Source: Mycolicibacterium rufum (lineage in GTDB: Bacteria > Actinomycetota > Actinomycetes > Mycobacteriales > Mycobacteriaceae). Taken from it: a stretch of DNA of 64,000 nucleotides. Position 1 is the stretch's first letter, and every line of letters starts with the position of its first letter. The notes below the pieces were generated by a model, which saw nothing but the letters and a program-made list of their open reading frames with translations, did no database searches and had not been told where the DNA came from. A program made the translations under genes and the position numbers. The stretch is taken from the NCBI RefSeq assembly GCF_022374875.2, contig NZ_CP092427.2, forward strand, positions 930,001-994,000. Direction: 5' to 3'. Of the stretch, positions 42,650 through 51,311 are shown one piece after another.

Positions 42650-43345
42650 CAGGATAGCGGCATCGGCGTGCTGGACAAAGCGGTGGCCGTGCTCCATGCG
42701 GTGGCCGAGTCCCCCTGCGGGCTGGCCGATCTGTGCGACCGCACCGCGCTGCCGCGCGCGACCGCCCACCGGCTGGCCGTCGGCCTGGAGACGCACCGCA
42801 TGCTCTCGCGCGACGGCGACGGCCAATGGCGCCTCGGGCCCGCGCTCGCCGAGCTGGCCAGCCATGTCCGCGATCCCCTGGTGACTGCCGGCGCCGTGGT
42901 GCTGCCGCGCCTGCGGGAACTGACCGGGGAGAGCGTGCAGCTCTACCGTCGCGACGGCACGTCCCGGGTCTGCGTGGCCGCCCTGGAACCGCCTGCCGGT
43001 CTTCGCGATACCGTCCCGATCGGCACGCGTCTGCCGATGACCGCCGGATCGGGCGCCAAGGTGCTGCTCGCCTACGCCGACGCGACCACCCAGCAGAGCG
43101 TGCTGCCCGCCGCAGCGTTCACGGATCGGACGCTGGCCGAAGTGCGCCGGCGTGGCTGGGCACAGAGCGTGGCCGAACGGGAGCCGGGGGTGGCCAGTGT
43201 GTCGGCGCCGGTGCGCGACGGCCGGGGCGCGGTGATCGCGGCGGTGTCGGTGTCCGGTCCGATCGACCGGATGGGCCGGCGGCCGGGCGCGCGGTGGGCC
43301 GCGGATCTGGTGGCCGCCGCCGACGCGCTGACGCGCCGGCTCTAG
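42644..43345 (+). CDS. ndgR: IclR-family regulator of leucine biosynthesis (NdgR/LtbR type)
   Basis: A 233-residue IclR-family regulator. It has an N-terminal winged helix ([13 protein letters not shown] ... [14 protein letters not shown], about residues 9-60) and a C-terminal effector domain ([37 protein letters not shown]). Divergent pairing with leuCD is the conserved place of NdgR/AreB in Streptomyces and LtbR in Corynebacterium, which repress leuCD and other amino acid genes. The GTG start lies inside the right arm of the operator and six bases after a -10 box, so the mRNA is probably leaderless. Position matches Rv2989. Confidence 0.9.
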   Translation: MRQDSGIGVLDKAVAVLHAVAESPCGLADLCDRTALPRATAHRLAVGLETHRMLSRDGDGQWRLGPALAELASHVRDPLVTAGAVVLPRLRELTGESVQLYRRDGTSRVCVAALEPPAGLRDTVPIGTRLPMTAGSGAKVLLAYADATTQQSVLPAAAFTDRTLAEVRRRGWAQSVAEREPGVASVSAPVRDGRGAVIAAVSVSGPIDRMGRRPGARWAADLVAAADALTRRL

Positions 43346-43350
43346 AGAAG

Positions 43351-43380
43351 AAAAAAACTCCGGATCGACGAGATCCGGAG
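43351..43380 (-). terminator. Intrinsic terminator of the tRNA-Gln/tRNA-Glu transcript
   Basis: A perfect 9-bp stem (CTCCGGATC / GATCCGGAG) with a 5-base loop (43358-43380) is followed on the minus strand by seven Us (43357-43351). It lies just 3' of tRNA-Glu and just after the convergent ndgR stop, so it may also end ndgR transcripts. Confidence 0.85.
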
Positions 43381-43386
43381 CGGTGG

Positions 43387-43459
43387 TACCCCCGATGGGA
43401 TTCGAACCCACGCTACCGCCGTGAGAGGGCGGCGTCCTAGGCCGCTAGACGACGGGGGC
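43387..43459 (-). tRNA. tRNA-Glu (anticodon CTC)
   Basis: A complete 73-base cloverleaf. The acceptor arm is GCCCCCG with CGGGGGT; the anticodon arm is GCCGCC-CTCTCAC-GGCGGT with CTC in the loop; the T arm contains GGTTCGAATCC. The discriminator base is A and the CCA tail is encoded at 43386-43384. It is downstream of tRNA-Gln in the same orientation. Confidence 0.95.
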
Positions 43460-43523
43460 TAGAACATGTTTCGGAGGGACAGCATAGCTGACGGGAACAA
43501 CGCTGACCTAATCCGATCGTTGG

Positions 43524-43595
43524 CTGGGGTACCAGGACTCGAACCTAGAATGGCTGAACCAGAATCAGCTGTGTTGCCAATTACACCATACCCCA
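43524..43595 (-). tRNA. tRNA-Gln (anticodon CTG)
   Basis: A complete 72-base cloverleaf with acceptor TGGGGTA / TACCCCA, anticodon arm GCTGA-TTCTGGT-TCAGC (anticodon CTG) and T arm GGTTCGAGTCC. The discriminator is G and CCA is encoded at 43523-43521. It precedes tRNA-Glu by 64 bases. gltX, the enzyme charging glutamyl-tRNAs, lies immediately upstream on the same strand, and the GatCAB subunits needed to make Gln-tRNA are at 61-64 kb. Confidence 0.95.
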
Positions 43596-43685
43596 TGGGC
43601 CGCCTGTCACCGCAGGTCACAGGCAGTTTTCCCGGCCCAGCTCACCGCAGTGGCGCTGCGGCGGGCTACTGGTGGGCCGACGAGC

Positions 43686-43715
43686 AGACTACCAAAGATC
43701 TCGGAGTGCTTTCAC
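43686..43715 (-). promoter_or_regulatory. Predicted promoter of the tRNA-Gln/tRNA-Glu unit
   Basis: On the minus strand GTGAAA (43715-43710), an 18-base spacer and TAGTCT (43691-43686) lie between the gltX stop and tRNA-Gln. A start near 43679 would leave an 84-base 5' leader to be trimmed by RNase P. Read-through from gltX is the alternative. Confidence 0.45.
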
Positions 43716-43734
43716 ACCCCCGGGCCCACCCCCG

Positions 43735-45198
43735 TCACGCTCCCGCGGCGGCGCGGTCGCGGCCCGCCCGCAACCGGGTCAGCGTGCGGTCGCGGCCCAG
43801 CAGCTCCAGCGACTCGTACAGCGGCGGGCTGACCGACGACCCCGTCACCGCCACCCGCACCGGGCCGAAGGCCTTGCGGGGCTTAAGCTCGAGACCGTCG
43901 ATCAAAGCCTGCTTCAGCGCGTCCTCGAGGGCGGTGCGGTCCCACTCGCCCACGGCATCCAGCGCGGCGATCGCCGCGTCGAGCACGGGCACCGCGTCCG
44001 GCCGCAATTCCTTGGCGGCGGACTTCTCGTCGAGACCGAACGCGCTGTCGTCGAGGAACTTGAGCAGATCCCAGGCGTCGCTCAGGACGACGATGCGGGT
44101 CTGCACCAGCTCTGCGGCGTCGGCGAACTGCGCGTCGTCCAGTCCGGTGTCGTGGCCGTGGTCGGCGAAGAACCGGCCGAGACGGCGGGTGAACTCCGCC
44201 GGTTCGAGCATGCGGATGTGCTCGGCGTTGAGCGCATCGGCCTTCTTCTGGTCGAACCGCGCGGGATTGGAGTTGACGTCGGCGACGTCGAACGCCGCCA
44301 CCATCTCGTCGATGCTGAACACATCGCGGTCGTCGGCGATCGACCAGCCCAGCAGGGCAAGGTAGTTCAGCAGACCCTCGGGAATGAAGCCGCGGTCGCG
44401 GTGCAGGAACAGGTTGGACTGCGGATCGCGCTTGGACAGCTTCTTGTTGCCGTCGCCCAGTACCGGCGGCAGGTGGGCGAACCGGGGTGTGTCCTCGGCG
44501 ATGCCCAGGCGCTCCAGGGCGGCGTAGAGCGCGAGTTGGCGCGGGGTGGAGGGCAGCAGATCCTCGCCGCGCAGCACGTGGGTGATCTTCATCAGCGCGT
44601 CGTCGACCGGATTGACCAACGTGTACAACGGTTCTCCGTTGCCGCGGGTCAGCGCGAAATCCGGGATGGAACCGGCCGGGAACGTCGTCCGGCCGCGAAC
44701 CAGGTCGTCCCACGTCATGTCGGTGTCGGGCATCCGCAGCCGCACCACCGCGTGGCGACCCTCGGCACGGTAGGCCGCGCGCTGCTCGTCGGTGAGGTCG
44801 CGGTCGTAGTTGTCGTAGCCGAGTTTGGGGTTGCGACCGGCGGCCAGGTGGCGGGCTTCGACCTCCTCGGCGGTGGAGAACGCCTCGTAGGCGTCGCCGG
44901 CCTCGATCAGCCGGTTCAGGACGTCGGTGTAGAGGTCGCGGCGCCCCGACTGGCGGTAGGGCTCGTAGGGGCCGCCGACCTCCGGGCCCTCGTCCCAGTC
45001 GAGTCCGAGCCACCGCAGCGCGTCGAGCAGCGCCTGGTAGCTCTGCTCGCTGTCGCGTGCGGAATCGGTGTCCTCGATCCGGAACACGAACGTGCCCCCG
45101 GTGTGCCGGGCGTACGCCCAGTTGAACAGCGCGGTCCGGATCAGGCCGACATGCGGCGTTCCGGTCGGCGAGGGGCAGAACCTGACTCGTACGGTCAC
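43735..45198 (-). CDS. gltX: Glutamyl-tRNA synthetase
   Basis: Class I synthetase of 487 residues. The HIGH-type motif is [20 protein letters not shown] near the N-terminus, and the KMSKS-type motif is KKLSKRD. In organisms with GatCAB this enzyme is expected to be non-discriminating and to charge tRNA-Gln with Glu as well. GTG 45198 overlaps the stop of the FAH-family gene (GTGA), so the two are translationally coupled. Confidence 0.96.
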   Translation of the reverse strand: MTVRVRFCPSPTGTPHVGLIRTALFNWAYARHTGGTFVFRIEDTDSARDSEQSYQALLDALRWLGLDWDEGPEVGGPYEPYRQSGRRDLYTDVLNRLIEAGDAYEAFSTAEEVEARHLAAGRNPKLGYDNYDRDLTDEQRAAYRAEGRHAVVRLRMPDTDMTWDDLVRGRTTFPAGSIPDFALTRGNGEPLYTLVNPVDDALMKITHVLRGEDLLPSTPRQLALYAALERLGIAEDTPRFAHLPPVLGDGNKKLSKRDPQSNLFLHRDRGFIPEGLLNYLALLGWSIADDRDVFSIDEMVAAFDVADVNSNPARFDQKKADALNAEHIRMLEPAEFTRRLGRFFADHGHDTGLDDAQFADAAELVQTRIVVLSDAWDLLKFLDDSAFGLDEKSAAKELRPDAVPVLDAAIAALDAVGEWDRTALEDALKQALIDGLELKPRKAFGPVRVAVTGSSVSPPLYESLELLGRDRTLTRLRAGRDRAAAGA

Positions 45199-45983
45199 GA
45201 TTTTCCTTTGCGCACAACGGGATTGGTGAGCGTTCCGATACCCTCGATGCTGACACTGACCGTGTCGCCGTGCTCGAGCGGCCCGACGCCCTCCGGGGTT
45301 CCGGTCAGGATCAGGTCCCCGGGCAGCAGCGTCATCACCGCGGAGATCCATTCGATGATCGCGCCGATGTCGTGGATCATCAACGACGTTCGGCTGCGCT
45401 GCTTGACCTCTCCGTTGACCTCGGTGCGGATCTCGAGGTCGTCGGGGTCGACATCGGTGACGATCCACGGCCCGACCGGACAGAACGTGTCGTGGCCCTT
45501 GGCCCGCATCCACTGCCCGTCCTTGGCCTGCTGATCGCGAGCCGAGACATCGTTGGCGATGGTGTAGCCGAGGATGTTCTCGGCGGCGCGGGCGGCCGGC
45601 ACGTCCTTGCACGGTCGGCCGATGACCGCGGCCAGTTCACCCTCGAAGTGCACCGGGTGGGCGTCGGCGGGCAATTGGATCGCGGTGTGCGGGCCGATGA
45701 TCGCGGTGTTGGGCTTGAGGAAGATGATCGGGTCCTCGAACGTGCCGCCACCCATCTCCTCGATGTGCGCGGCGTAGTTCTTGCCCATGCACACCACCTT
45801 GCTGGCCAGGATGGGGGCGAGCAGTCGGACGTCGGCCAGTGGCCACTGCCGACCGGTGAAGGTCGGCGAGCCGAACGGATGCTCGGCGATCTCCCGGACG
45901 ATCGCCTCGGCGGGATCGTCGGGCGGTCCTTCGATGGCGACGAAGGCGACTCCGTCGGGGCTGGCGATTCGACCAAGACGCAT
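45195..45983 (-). CDS. Fumarylacetoacetate hydrolase (FAH) family protein
   Basis: A 262-residue FAH-fold enzyme. The metal-binding motif [10 protein letters not shown] and the [24 protein letters not shown] and [15 protein letters not shown] segments are all present. Relatives include 2-hydroxyhepta-2,4-diene-1,7-dioate isomerase, acylpyruvases and oxaloacetate decarboxylases; the substrate is not evident. It is the first gene of a pair with gltX, as in M. tuberculosis (Rv2993c-Rv2992c), and is divergent from an MFS gene across a putative operator. Confidence 0.85.
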   Translation of the reverse strand: MRLGRIASPDGVAFVAIEGPPDDPAEAIVREIAEHPFGSPTFTGRQWPLADVRLLAPILASKVVCMGKNYAAHIEEMGGGTFEDPIIFLKPNTAIIGPHTAIQLPADAHPVHFEGELAAVIGRPCKDVPAARAAENILGYTIANDVSARDQQAKDGQWMRAKGHDTFCPVGPWIVTDVDPDDLEIRTEVNGEVKQRSRTSLMIHDIGAIIEWISAVMTLLPGDLILTGTPEGVGPLEHGDTVSVSIEGIGTLTNPVVRKGKS

Positions 45984-46041
45984 GGCCTCAGCCTAGTGCC
46001 CGGGGACTGCCGCGCCGCGACGACGTCGGACCCCGACCATG

Positions 46042-46081
46042 CATCTCACTATATGGGATAGCAGTACAGCATTTTGAGATG
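46042..46081. promoter_or_regulatory. Putative operator between the FAH-gltX operon and the MFS gene
   Basis: CATCTCA (46042-46048) and TGAGATG (46075-46081) form an inverted repeat in the divergent intergenic region. The segment aligns without gaps with the ndgR/leuC operator region at 42612-42649 (shared CATCTCACnATnTGGGA and TGAGA). A minus-strand -10 candidate, TATAGT, lies at 46053-46048 for the FAH-gltX transcript. I infer control by the IclR-family protein encoded at 42644-43345. Confidence 0.55.
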
Positions 46082-46100
46082 ACTGTGGAACCATGGCCGG

Positions 46101-47339
46101 GTGAGCACCACCGCGATCGGCACCTGGCGGCGATGGTCGATGCTGGTCGTCGCGCTCGGCGCGACGTTGTGCGCCAACGTCTTCATCAACGGGGTGGCGT
46201 TCCTCATCCCCACCCTGCACCGCGAGCGGGGGCTGGACCTGGCTCAGGCGGGCCTGATGTCGGCCCTGCCGAGCCTCGGCATGGTGGTGACGCTGATCGC
46301 CTGGGGGTACGTCGTCGACCGGGTCGGCGAGCGGGTGGTGCTGACGCTGGGATCGGCGTTGACCGCGGCCGCGGCATTCGGCGCCGCCTCGGTGGACTCC
46401 CTCGTCGCGGTCGGAGTGTTCCTCTTCCTCGGCGGCATGGCGGCGGCGAGCAGCAACACCGCGAGCGGGCGCCTCGTGGTGGGGTGGTTCGACGCCGAGA
46501 AGCGCGGTCTGGTGATGGGGATCCGCCAGACCGCCCAACCGTTGGGTGTCGGCCTGGGCGCGCTGGTGATCCCGCGGCTCGCCGAGAGCGGCGGAGTGTC
46601 GGCCGCACTGGGCTTCCCGGCGGTCGTCTGCGCGCTGTCGGCCGTGGTGTGCGCCGTCGCGGTCCTCGATCCGCCGCGACCCGCCCGGGCCGATGCGACG
46701 GACGCCGACCTGGCCAACCCGTACCGCGCCTCGTCGCTGCTGGTGCGCATCCACCTGACCTCGTTGCTGCTGGTGGCGCCGCAGGCGATGGTGTGGACGT
46801 TCACCCTCGCGTGGCTGATCACCGACCGCGGATGGTCGGCCGGCTCGGCGGGCGCCCTGGTGACCGTCGCCCAGATCCTGGGAGCGGGAGGCCGGATCGG
46901 CGCGGGCCGGTGGTCGGATGCGGTGCTCAAGCGGTCCGGGGACGTGCTGGGCGCACGGATGCGACCCATCCGGACCATCGCGGTGGCCGCCGCCGCGGCG
47001 ATGGCGCTGCTGGCGCTGACCGACTGGCTCGACTCGCCGGTGAGCATCGCGCTGATGATCGTGGCCTCGGTGGTCACGGTGTCGGACAACGGCCTGGCCT
47101 TCACGGCGATCGCCGAGATCGCCGGACCGTTCTGGAGCGGACGGGCGCTGGGCACCCAGAACACCACGCAGTTGCTGACCGCCGGGGTCACTCCCCCGCT
47201 GTTCGGCGCGCTGATCGGGATGGCGGGTTACCCGGCCGCCTTCGCGGTGTGCGCGCTGTTCCCGCTGCTGGCGATCCCGTCGGTGCCCGGTACCCGCTCG
47301 AGGTTTTCGGCGCAGCGCAGCAGCGACGCGACCAGCTGA
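46101..47339 (+). CDS. Major facilitator superfamily transporter
   Basis: A 412-residue MFS permease with about twelve membrane helices and the loop motif GYVVDRVGERVVL between helices 2 and 3. It starts at GTG 46101. Substrate unknown; corresponds in position to Rv2994. The last 112 bases overlap the 3' end of the MarR gene on the other strand. An operator-like element shared with leuC/ndgR lies 20-59 bases upstream, hinting at export or uptake of an amino-acid-related compound (inference). Confidence 0.87.
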   Translation: MSTTAIGTWRRWSMLVVALGATLCANVFINGVAFLIPTLHRERGLDLAQAGLMSALPSLGMVVTLIAWGYVVDRVGERVVLTLGSALTAAAAFGAASVDSLVAVGVFLFLGGMAAASSNTASGRLVVGWFDAEKRGLVMGIRQTAQPLGVGLGALVIPRLAESGGVSAALGFPAVVCALSAVVCAVAVLDPPRPARADATDADLANPYRASSLLVRIHLTSLLLVAPQAMVWTFTLAWLITDRGWSAGSAGALVTVAQILGAGGRIGAGRWSDAVLKRSGDVLGARMRPIRTIAVAAAAAMALLALTDWLDSPVSIALMIVASVVTVSDNGLAFTAIAEIAGPFWSGRALGTQNTTQLLTAGVTPPLFGALIGMAGYPAAFAVCALFPLLAIPSVPGTRSRFSAQRSSDATS

Positions 47340-47722
47340 CGCCGCGCGGCCGCCGACATCCCGTCGGTCATGGACGCGTCCACCGCCGTCACCGCGTCGT
47401 GGGCCGCGGCGAGGCGATGCGCACCCTCGGCCGTCACCCCCAGGGATCGCGCGCGGCCCGGACGGTGGGTGTCCGCATCGGTGATCAGACCGGCTGTGCG
47501 CAGAACCGCGAGCAGGTCCTGCAGCGACTGCCGGGTCACGAAACACAGCCGGGCGAGCTCGGCGGCCGACGCCTCCGGATGATCGGCGAGCGCCCGCAGC
47601 ACCGCGTACTGGGCCATCGACAGTCCGGTGGGCCGCAACGCCGCATCGCAGCGCCGGCGCAACGACTGCTGCACGCGCTTGATCAGATACCCGGCCGTCG
47701 CCTCGGTCTCGCGGTCTGCCAT
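47228..47722 (-). CDS. MarR-family transcriptional regulator
   Basis: A 164-residue winged-helix protein. The DNA-binding core is SMAQYAVLRALADHPEASAAELARLCFVTRQSLQDLLAVLRTAGL in segments about 35-78, followed by a wing with RPGRARSLGVTAEG. It is divergent from the small monooxygenase gene, across an inverted repeat, which suggests autoregulation and control of that gene in response to a small aromatic or oxidant ligand. Its final 112 bases lie antisense to the MFS gene. Confidence 0.88.
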   Translation of the reverse strand: MADRETEATAGYLIKRVQQSLRRRCDAALRPTGLSMAQYAVLRALADHPEASAAELARLCFVTRQSLQDLLAVLRTAGLITDADTHRPGRARSLGVTAEGAHRLAAAHDAVTAVDASMTDGMSAAARRQLVASLLRCAENLERVPGTDGIASSGNSAHTAKAAG

Positions 47723-47730
47723 GACAGGAA

Positions 47731-47762
47731 CCTTACATCAGGGTACGGTCGCCTATGTAAGG
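47731..47762. promoter_or_regulatory. Putative MarR operator
   Basis: CCTTACAT (47731-47738) and ATGTAAGG (47755-47762) form a perfect inverted repeat with a 16-base spacer, between the MarR start (47722) and the monooxygenase start (47782). The motif AGGAACCT occurs at both outer edges (47727-47734 and 47760-47767). Symmetry and placement fit two half-sites for the divergent MarR protein; not demonstrated. Confidence 0.6.
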
Positions 47763-47781
47763 AACCTGACAAGGAGTGACC

Positions 47782-48108
47782 ATGCCCGTGATCCAGCCGA
47801 ACAGCCCCTACGCCACGTTGATCAACGTGTTCACCGTCGCGCCGGAGCGCGCCGAGGAGCTCGCCGCCGTGCTGACCCACGCCACCGACGAGGTGATGCG
47901 CTTCCTCCCGGGCTTCGGCTCGGCGAGCATCCACATCAGCCTCGACCGCACCCGGGTGGTCAACTACGCGCAGTGGGACAGCGCCGAGGCGTTCGTCGCG
48001 ATGCAGTCGAATCCGTCGGCGCGCGAACACATGACGGTGGCCGCCGAGATCGCCGTGGACTTCCAGCCCCACCTCTACGAGGTGGCGTCCGTGCACGAGC
48101 GTGGCTGA
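47782..48108 (+). CDS. Antibiotic biosynthesis monooxygenase (ABM) domain protein
   Basis: A 108-residue ABM-fold protein (ferredoxin-like dimeric alpha/beta barrel): YATLINVFTVAPERAEELAAVL, then GFGSASIHISLDRTRVVNYAQWDSAEAF. Such proteins oxidise quinols or aromatic polyketides without a cofactor, or degrade haem. AAGGAG is placed 5 bases ahead of ATG 47782, so I prefer it to GTG 47776. The 3' end overlaps the convergent membrane-protein gene by 34 bases. Probably repressed by the divergent MarR protein. Confidence 0.85.
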   Translation: MPVIQPNSPYATLINVFTVAPERAEELAAVLTHATDEVMRFLPGFGSASIHISLDRTRVVNYAQWDSAEAFVAMQSNPSAREHMTVAAEIAVDFQPHLYEVASVHERG

Positions 48109-48671
48109 GACGGGCGCGGTAACAGCAGCAGCGCAGCCACCAGGAAGCACAGCGCACCGAAGAAGGTGCCGAGGTTGGCCAGCCACTCGTCTTCGGTGAC
48201 CCCGGTCTTGCGCACGAACGCCGCCACCGCCGACACCGCGAACGCGACGCACCCGAGCAGGTTCACCGCGCCGGCCAGCCAGTCGCGCGAGCGCAGATCG
48301 AGCAGGCCCGCCACGGCGCTCACCGCGACCATGCCCAGGACGCCGCTGAGCAGGAACGCCGTCGATCCGGTGGCGTCGGGAACCCACACGTAGCGGCGCT
48401 CCGTGGTGACGGCATGCGCCCACACCGCCGTGCCGGTGCTCAGGTTGAACAGCAGGGTACCGACGAATTGCGTTGCCGCTGATGACCATTCGACGCGCGC
48501 CCCCGGGTCGGCGAGTCGCAGCTGCATCCAGGCCGCGGTGGTGAAGAACCACGACCCCGCGAAGCACAGCGCGTCGGCAGCGCCGGCGCCCGCCCAACCG
48601 GGGAACCCCGGCGCGGTGGCCAGCGCGAAGAACGACGAACCGACCGCGAACAGCCAACACTGGCGCGTCAG
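48075..48671 (-). CDS. Multi-pass membrane protein (YrhK-like repeat), function unknown
   Basis: About 198 residues with five or six hydrophobic helices in repeated pairs (WLFAVGSSFFALA, FAGSWFFTTAAWMQ, FVGTLLFNLSTGTAV, AFLLSGVLGMVAV, NLGTFFGALCFLVAALLLL). The frame has no ATG, GTG or TTG between the leuB stop and the first helix. I place the start at CTG 48671, giving (M)TRQCWLFAVG, with GGA about nine bases upstream. An upstream start inside leuB would produce an implausible Arg-rich extension. Function unknown. Confidence 0.65.
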   Translation of the reverse strand: MTRQCWLFAVGSSFFALATAPGFPGWAGAGAADALCFAGSWFFTTAAWMQLRLADPGARVEWSSAATQFVGTLLFNLSTGTAVWAHAVTTERRYVWVPDATGSTAFLLSGVLGMVAVSAVAGLLDLRSRDWLAGAVNLLGCVAFAVSAVAAFVRKTGVTEDEWLANLGTFFGALCFLVAALLLLPRPSQPRSCTDATS

Positions 48672-48691
48672 CGTCGCGAATCCGGCTATGG

Positions 48692-49714
48692 CTACAGCTT
48701 CCCGAGAATGCGCTCGCCGACCTGGGCGGTCGAGAGCACCGCGTCGCCGCGGGTGGCGAGGTGGTCGGCCACGGCCGCGTCGACACGGGCGGCCGCGTCG
48801 AGTTCGCCGAGGTGCGCCAGCAGCAGCGACACACTCATGATCGCCGCCGTCGGATCCGCGATGCCCTGCCCGGCGATGTCGGGGGCGCTGCCGTGCACGG
48901 GCTCGAACATCGACGGATTGGTCAGCGTGGCATCGATGTTGCCGCTGGCCGCCAACCCGATGCCGCCGCACACCGCGGCCGCCAGGTCGGTGATGATGTC
49001 GCCGAACAGGTTGTCGGTGACGATGACGTCGAACCGGCCGGGGTCGGTGACCATGTGGATCGTCGCCGCGTCGACGTGCTGGTAGGCCACCTCGACGTCG
49101 GGATACTCGGCGGCCACGCTCTGCACGGTGCGCCACCACAGCGAACCGGCGTAGGCCAGCACGTTGTTCTTGTGCACCAGCGTCAGGTGCCTGCGGCGGG
49201 CCTGGGCCCGATGGAACGCGTCGTGCACCACCCGGCGCACGCCGTAGGCGGTGTTGACGCTGACCTCGGTGGCCACCTCGTGCGGGGTGTCGATGCGAAT
49301 CGCGCCGCCGTTGCCAGTGTACGGACCCTCGGTGCCCTCCCGCACGACCACGAAGTCGATCTCGGGGTCGCCGGCCAGCGGACTGCGCACGCCCGGGTAG
49401 AGCCGGCCCGGACGCAGGTTGATGTGGTGGTCGAGTTCGAAGCGGATCCGCAGCAGCAGGCCCCGCTCGAGCACCCCGCTGGGCACCGACGGGTCGCCGA
49501 TCGCGCCGAGCAGGATCGCGTCGTGCCCCTTGAGTTCCTCGAGCACCGAGTCGGGCAGCACCTCGCCGGTCCGATGGAACAGCCGTGCACCGAGCTCGTA
49601 TTCGGTCTTCTCGACGCCGGGGAACACCGCGTCGAGAACGGTCAGGGCCTGACCGATGACCTCGGGGCCGATGCCGTCACCGCCGATCACCGCGAGCCTC
49701 ACCGGGGCCGTCAT
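48692..49714 (-). CDS. leuB: 3-isopropylmalate dehydrogenase
   Basis: Oxidative decarboxylation step of leucine synthesis. It has 340 residues starting at ATG 49714, which overlaps the serA stop (ATGA). Signatures: [16 protein letters not shown], the substrate loop [26 protein letters not shown], and the NAD/metal motif [13 protein letters not shown] followed by [14 protein letters not shown]. Upstream in-frame sequence overlaps serA and is not coding. Confidence 0.97.
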   Translation of the reverse strand: MTAPVRLAVIGGDGIGPEVIGQALTVLDAVFPGVEKTEYELGARLFHRTGEVLPDSVLEELKGHDAILLGAIGDPSVPSGVLERGLLLRIRFELDHHINLRPGRLYPGVRSPLAGDPEIDFVVVREGTEGPYTGNGGAIRIDTPHEVATEVSVNTAYGVRRVVHDAFHRAQARRRHLTLVHKNNVLAYAGSLWWRTVQSVAAEYPDVEVAYQHVDAATIHMVTDPGRFDVIVTDNLFGDIITDLAAAVCGGIGLAASGNIDATLTNPSMFEPVHGSAPDIAGQGIADPTAAIMSVSLLLAHLGELDAAARVDAAVADHLATRGDAVLSTAQVGERILGKL

Positions 49715-51297
49715 GACAGATCCACCACTTCCAGCGTCGTCGCGTCGACGTCGCGGCCGATGCCGGCCAGCACGTCCTCGGGTACCTGTCGGTCCAGGCG
49801 GAGCATGATCGTCGCACCACCACCTTCGGCGTCCTGGCTGAGCTGGGCGGCCAGGATGTTGACTTCGGCGCCGCCGAGCAGCGTGCCGATCTTGCCCAGC
49901 GCTCCGGGCCGGTCGTCGTAGTTGATGATCAGGTTCACGCCCTCGGCACGCAGGTCGAGGTTGCGGCCGTTGATCTGGACGATCTTCTCGACCATCTGCG
50001 GACCCGACAGCGCGCCGGCCACGTTCACCGTGGATCCGTCGGCGGCCACGGCGCGCACGTCGACGACACTGCGGTGGTTGGGGCTCTCGGTCTCGGTGTC
50101 GATCGACGCCTCCACCCCACGCTCGGCGGCCAGCGACGGGGCGTTGACGAACGTCACGGGATCCTCGATCACCGCCGAGAACAGACCGCGCAGCGCCGAG
50201 AGCCGCAGCACCTCGACCTCCTCGGAGGCCAGCTCTCCACGCACCTGCACGCACAGGTTGGTGGGCAGTTCGGCCGACAGGGCACCGGCGAGCAACCCGA
50301 GCTTGCGCACCAGGTCGAGCCACGGCGCGACCTCCTCGCCGACGACGCCGCCGCCGACGTTGACGGCGTCGGGCACGAACTCACCGGCCAGCGCCAGCCG
50401 CACGCTGGCCGCCACGTCGGTGCCGGCACGGTCCTGCGCCTCCGCGGTCGAGGCGCCCAGGTGCGGGGTCACCACCACCTGGGGCAGCTCGAACAGCGGA
50501 CTGTCGGTGCACGGCTCGGTCGCGAAGACGTCGAGGCCGGCGCCACGGACGTGACCGCTGGTGATGGCGTCGGCGAGGGCCTGCTCGTCGATCAGCCCGC
50601 CGCGGGCGGCGTTGACGATGATCACGCCCGGCTTGGTCTTGGCCAGCGCGTCCTTGCCGATCAGCCCGGCGGTCTCCTTGGTCTTCGGCAGGTGCACGGA
50701 GATGAAGTCCGCGCGGGCGAGCAGGTCGTCGAGGCTCAGCAGCTCGATGCCCAGCTGCGCGGCGCGGGCCTGGGACACGTACGGGTCGTAGGCGGTGATG
50801 TGCGCGCCGAACGCGGCCAGGCGCTGGGCCACCAGCTGGCCGATGCGGCCCAGGCCGACCACGCCGACGGTCTTGCCGAAGATCTCCGTGCCGGAGAACG
50901 ACGACCGCTTCCAGGTGTGCTCGCGCAGCGTGGCGTCGGCGGCCGGGATCTGACGCGCCGCGGACAGCAGCAGCGCCAGCGCGTGCTCGGCGGCGCTGTG
51001 GATGTTCGACGTCGGGGCGTTGACCACCAGGACACCGCGCGCGGTGGCGGCGTCCACGTCGACGTTGTCCAGGCCGACGCCGGCGCGGGCGACGATCTTG
51101 AGCTTCGGCGCCGCGGCCAGCACCTCGGCGTCGACGGTGGTGGCCGAGCGCACCAGCAGGGCGTCGGCGTCGGCGACGGCGGCCAGGAGCTTCTCCCGGT
51201 CGGGGCCGTCGACCCAGCGCACCTCGACCCGGTCTCCCAGGGCCTCGACGGTCGATGGGGCCAGCTTGTCGGCGATCAGTACCACGGGCAGACTCAC
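49711..51297 (-). CDS. serA: D-3-phosphoglycerate dehydrogenase
   Basis: First step of serine synthesis. A 528-residue type I enzyme: substrate- and NAD-binding domains ([14 protein letters not shown]ossmann motif, catalytic Arg/Glu/His region [11 protein letters not shown] and [14 protein letters not shown]), an intervening domain, and a C-terminal ACT domain ([17 protein letters not shown]) for serine feedback. Translationally coupled to leuB. The start is only 14 bases from the divergent FAD-oxidoreductase start. Confidence 0.97.
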   Translation of the reverse strand: MSLPVVLIADKLAPSTVEALGDRVEVRWVDGPDREKLLAAVADADALLVRSATTVDAEVLAAAPKLKIVARAGVGLDNVDVDAATARGVLVVNAPTSNIHSAAEHALALLLSAARQIPAADATLREHTWKRSSFSGTEIFGKTVGVVGLGRIGQLVAQRLAAFGAHITAYDPYVSQARAAQLGIELLSLDDLLARADFISVHLPKTKETAGLIGKDALAKTKPGVIIVNAARGGLIDEQALADAITSGHVRGAGLDVFATEPCTDSPLFELPQVVVTPHLGASTAEAQDRAGTDVAASVRLALAGEFVPDAVNVGGGVVGEEVAPWLDLVRKLGLLAGALSAELPTNLCVQVRGELASEEVEVLRLSALRGLFSAVIEDPVTFVNAPSLAAERGVEASIDTETESPNHRSVVDVRAVAADGSTVNVAGALSGPQMVEKIVQINGRNLDLRAEGVNLIINYDDRPGALGKIGTLLGGAEVNILAAQLSQDAEGGGATIMLRLDRQVPEDVLAGIGRDVDATTLEVVDLS

Positions 51298-51311
51298 GAG
51301 GGTTCAGCGTA

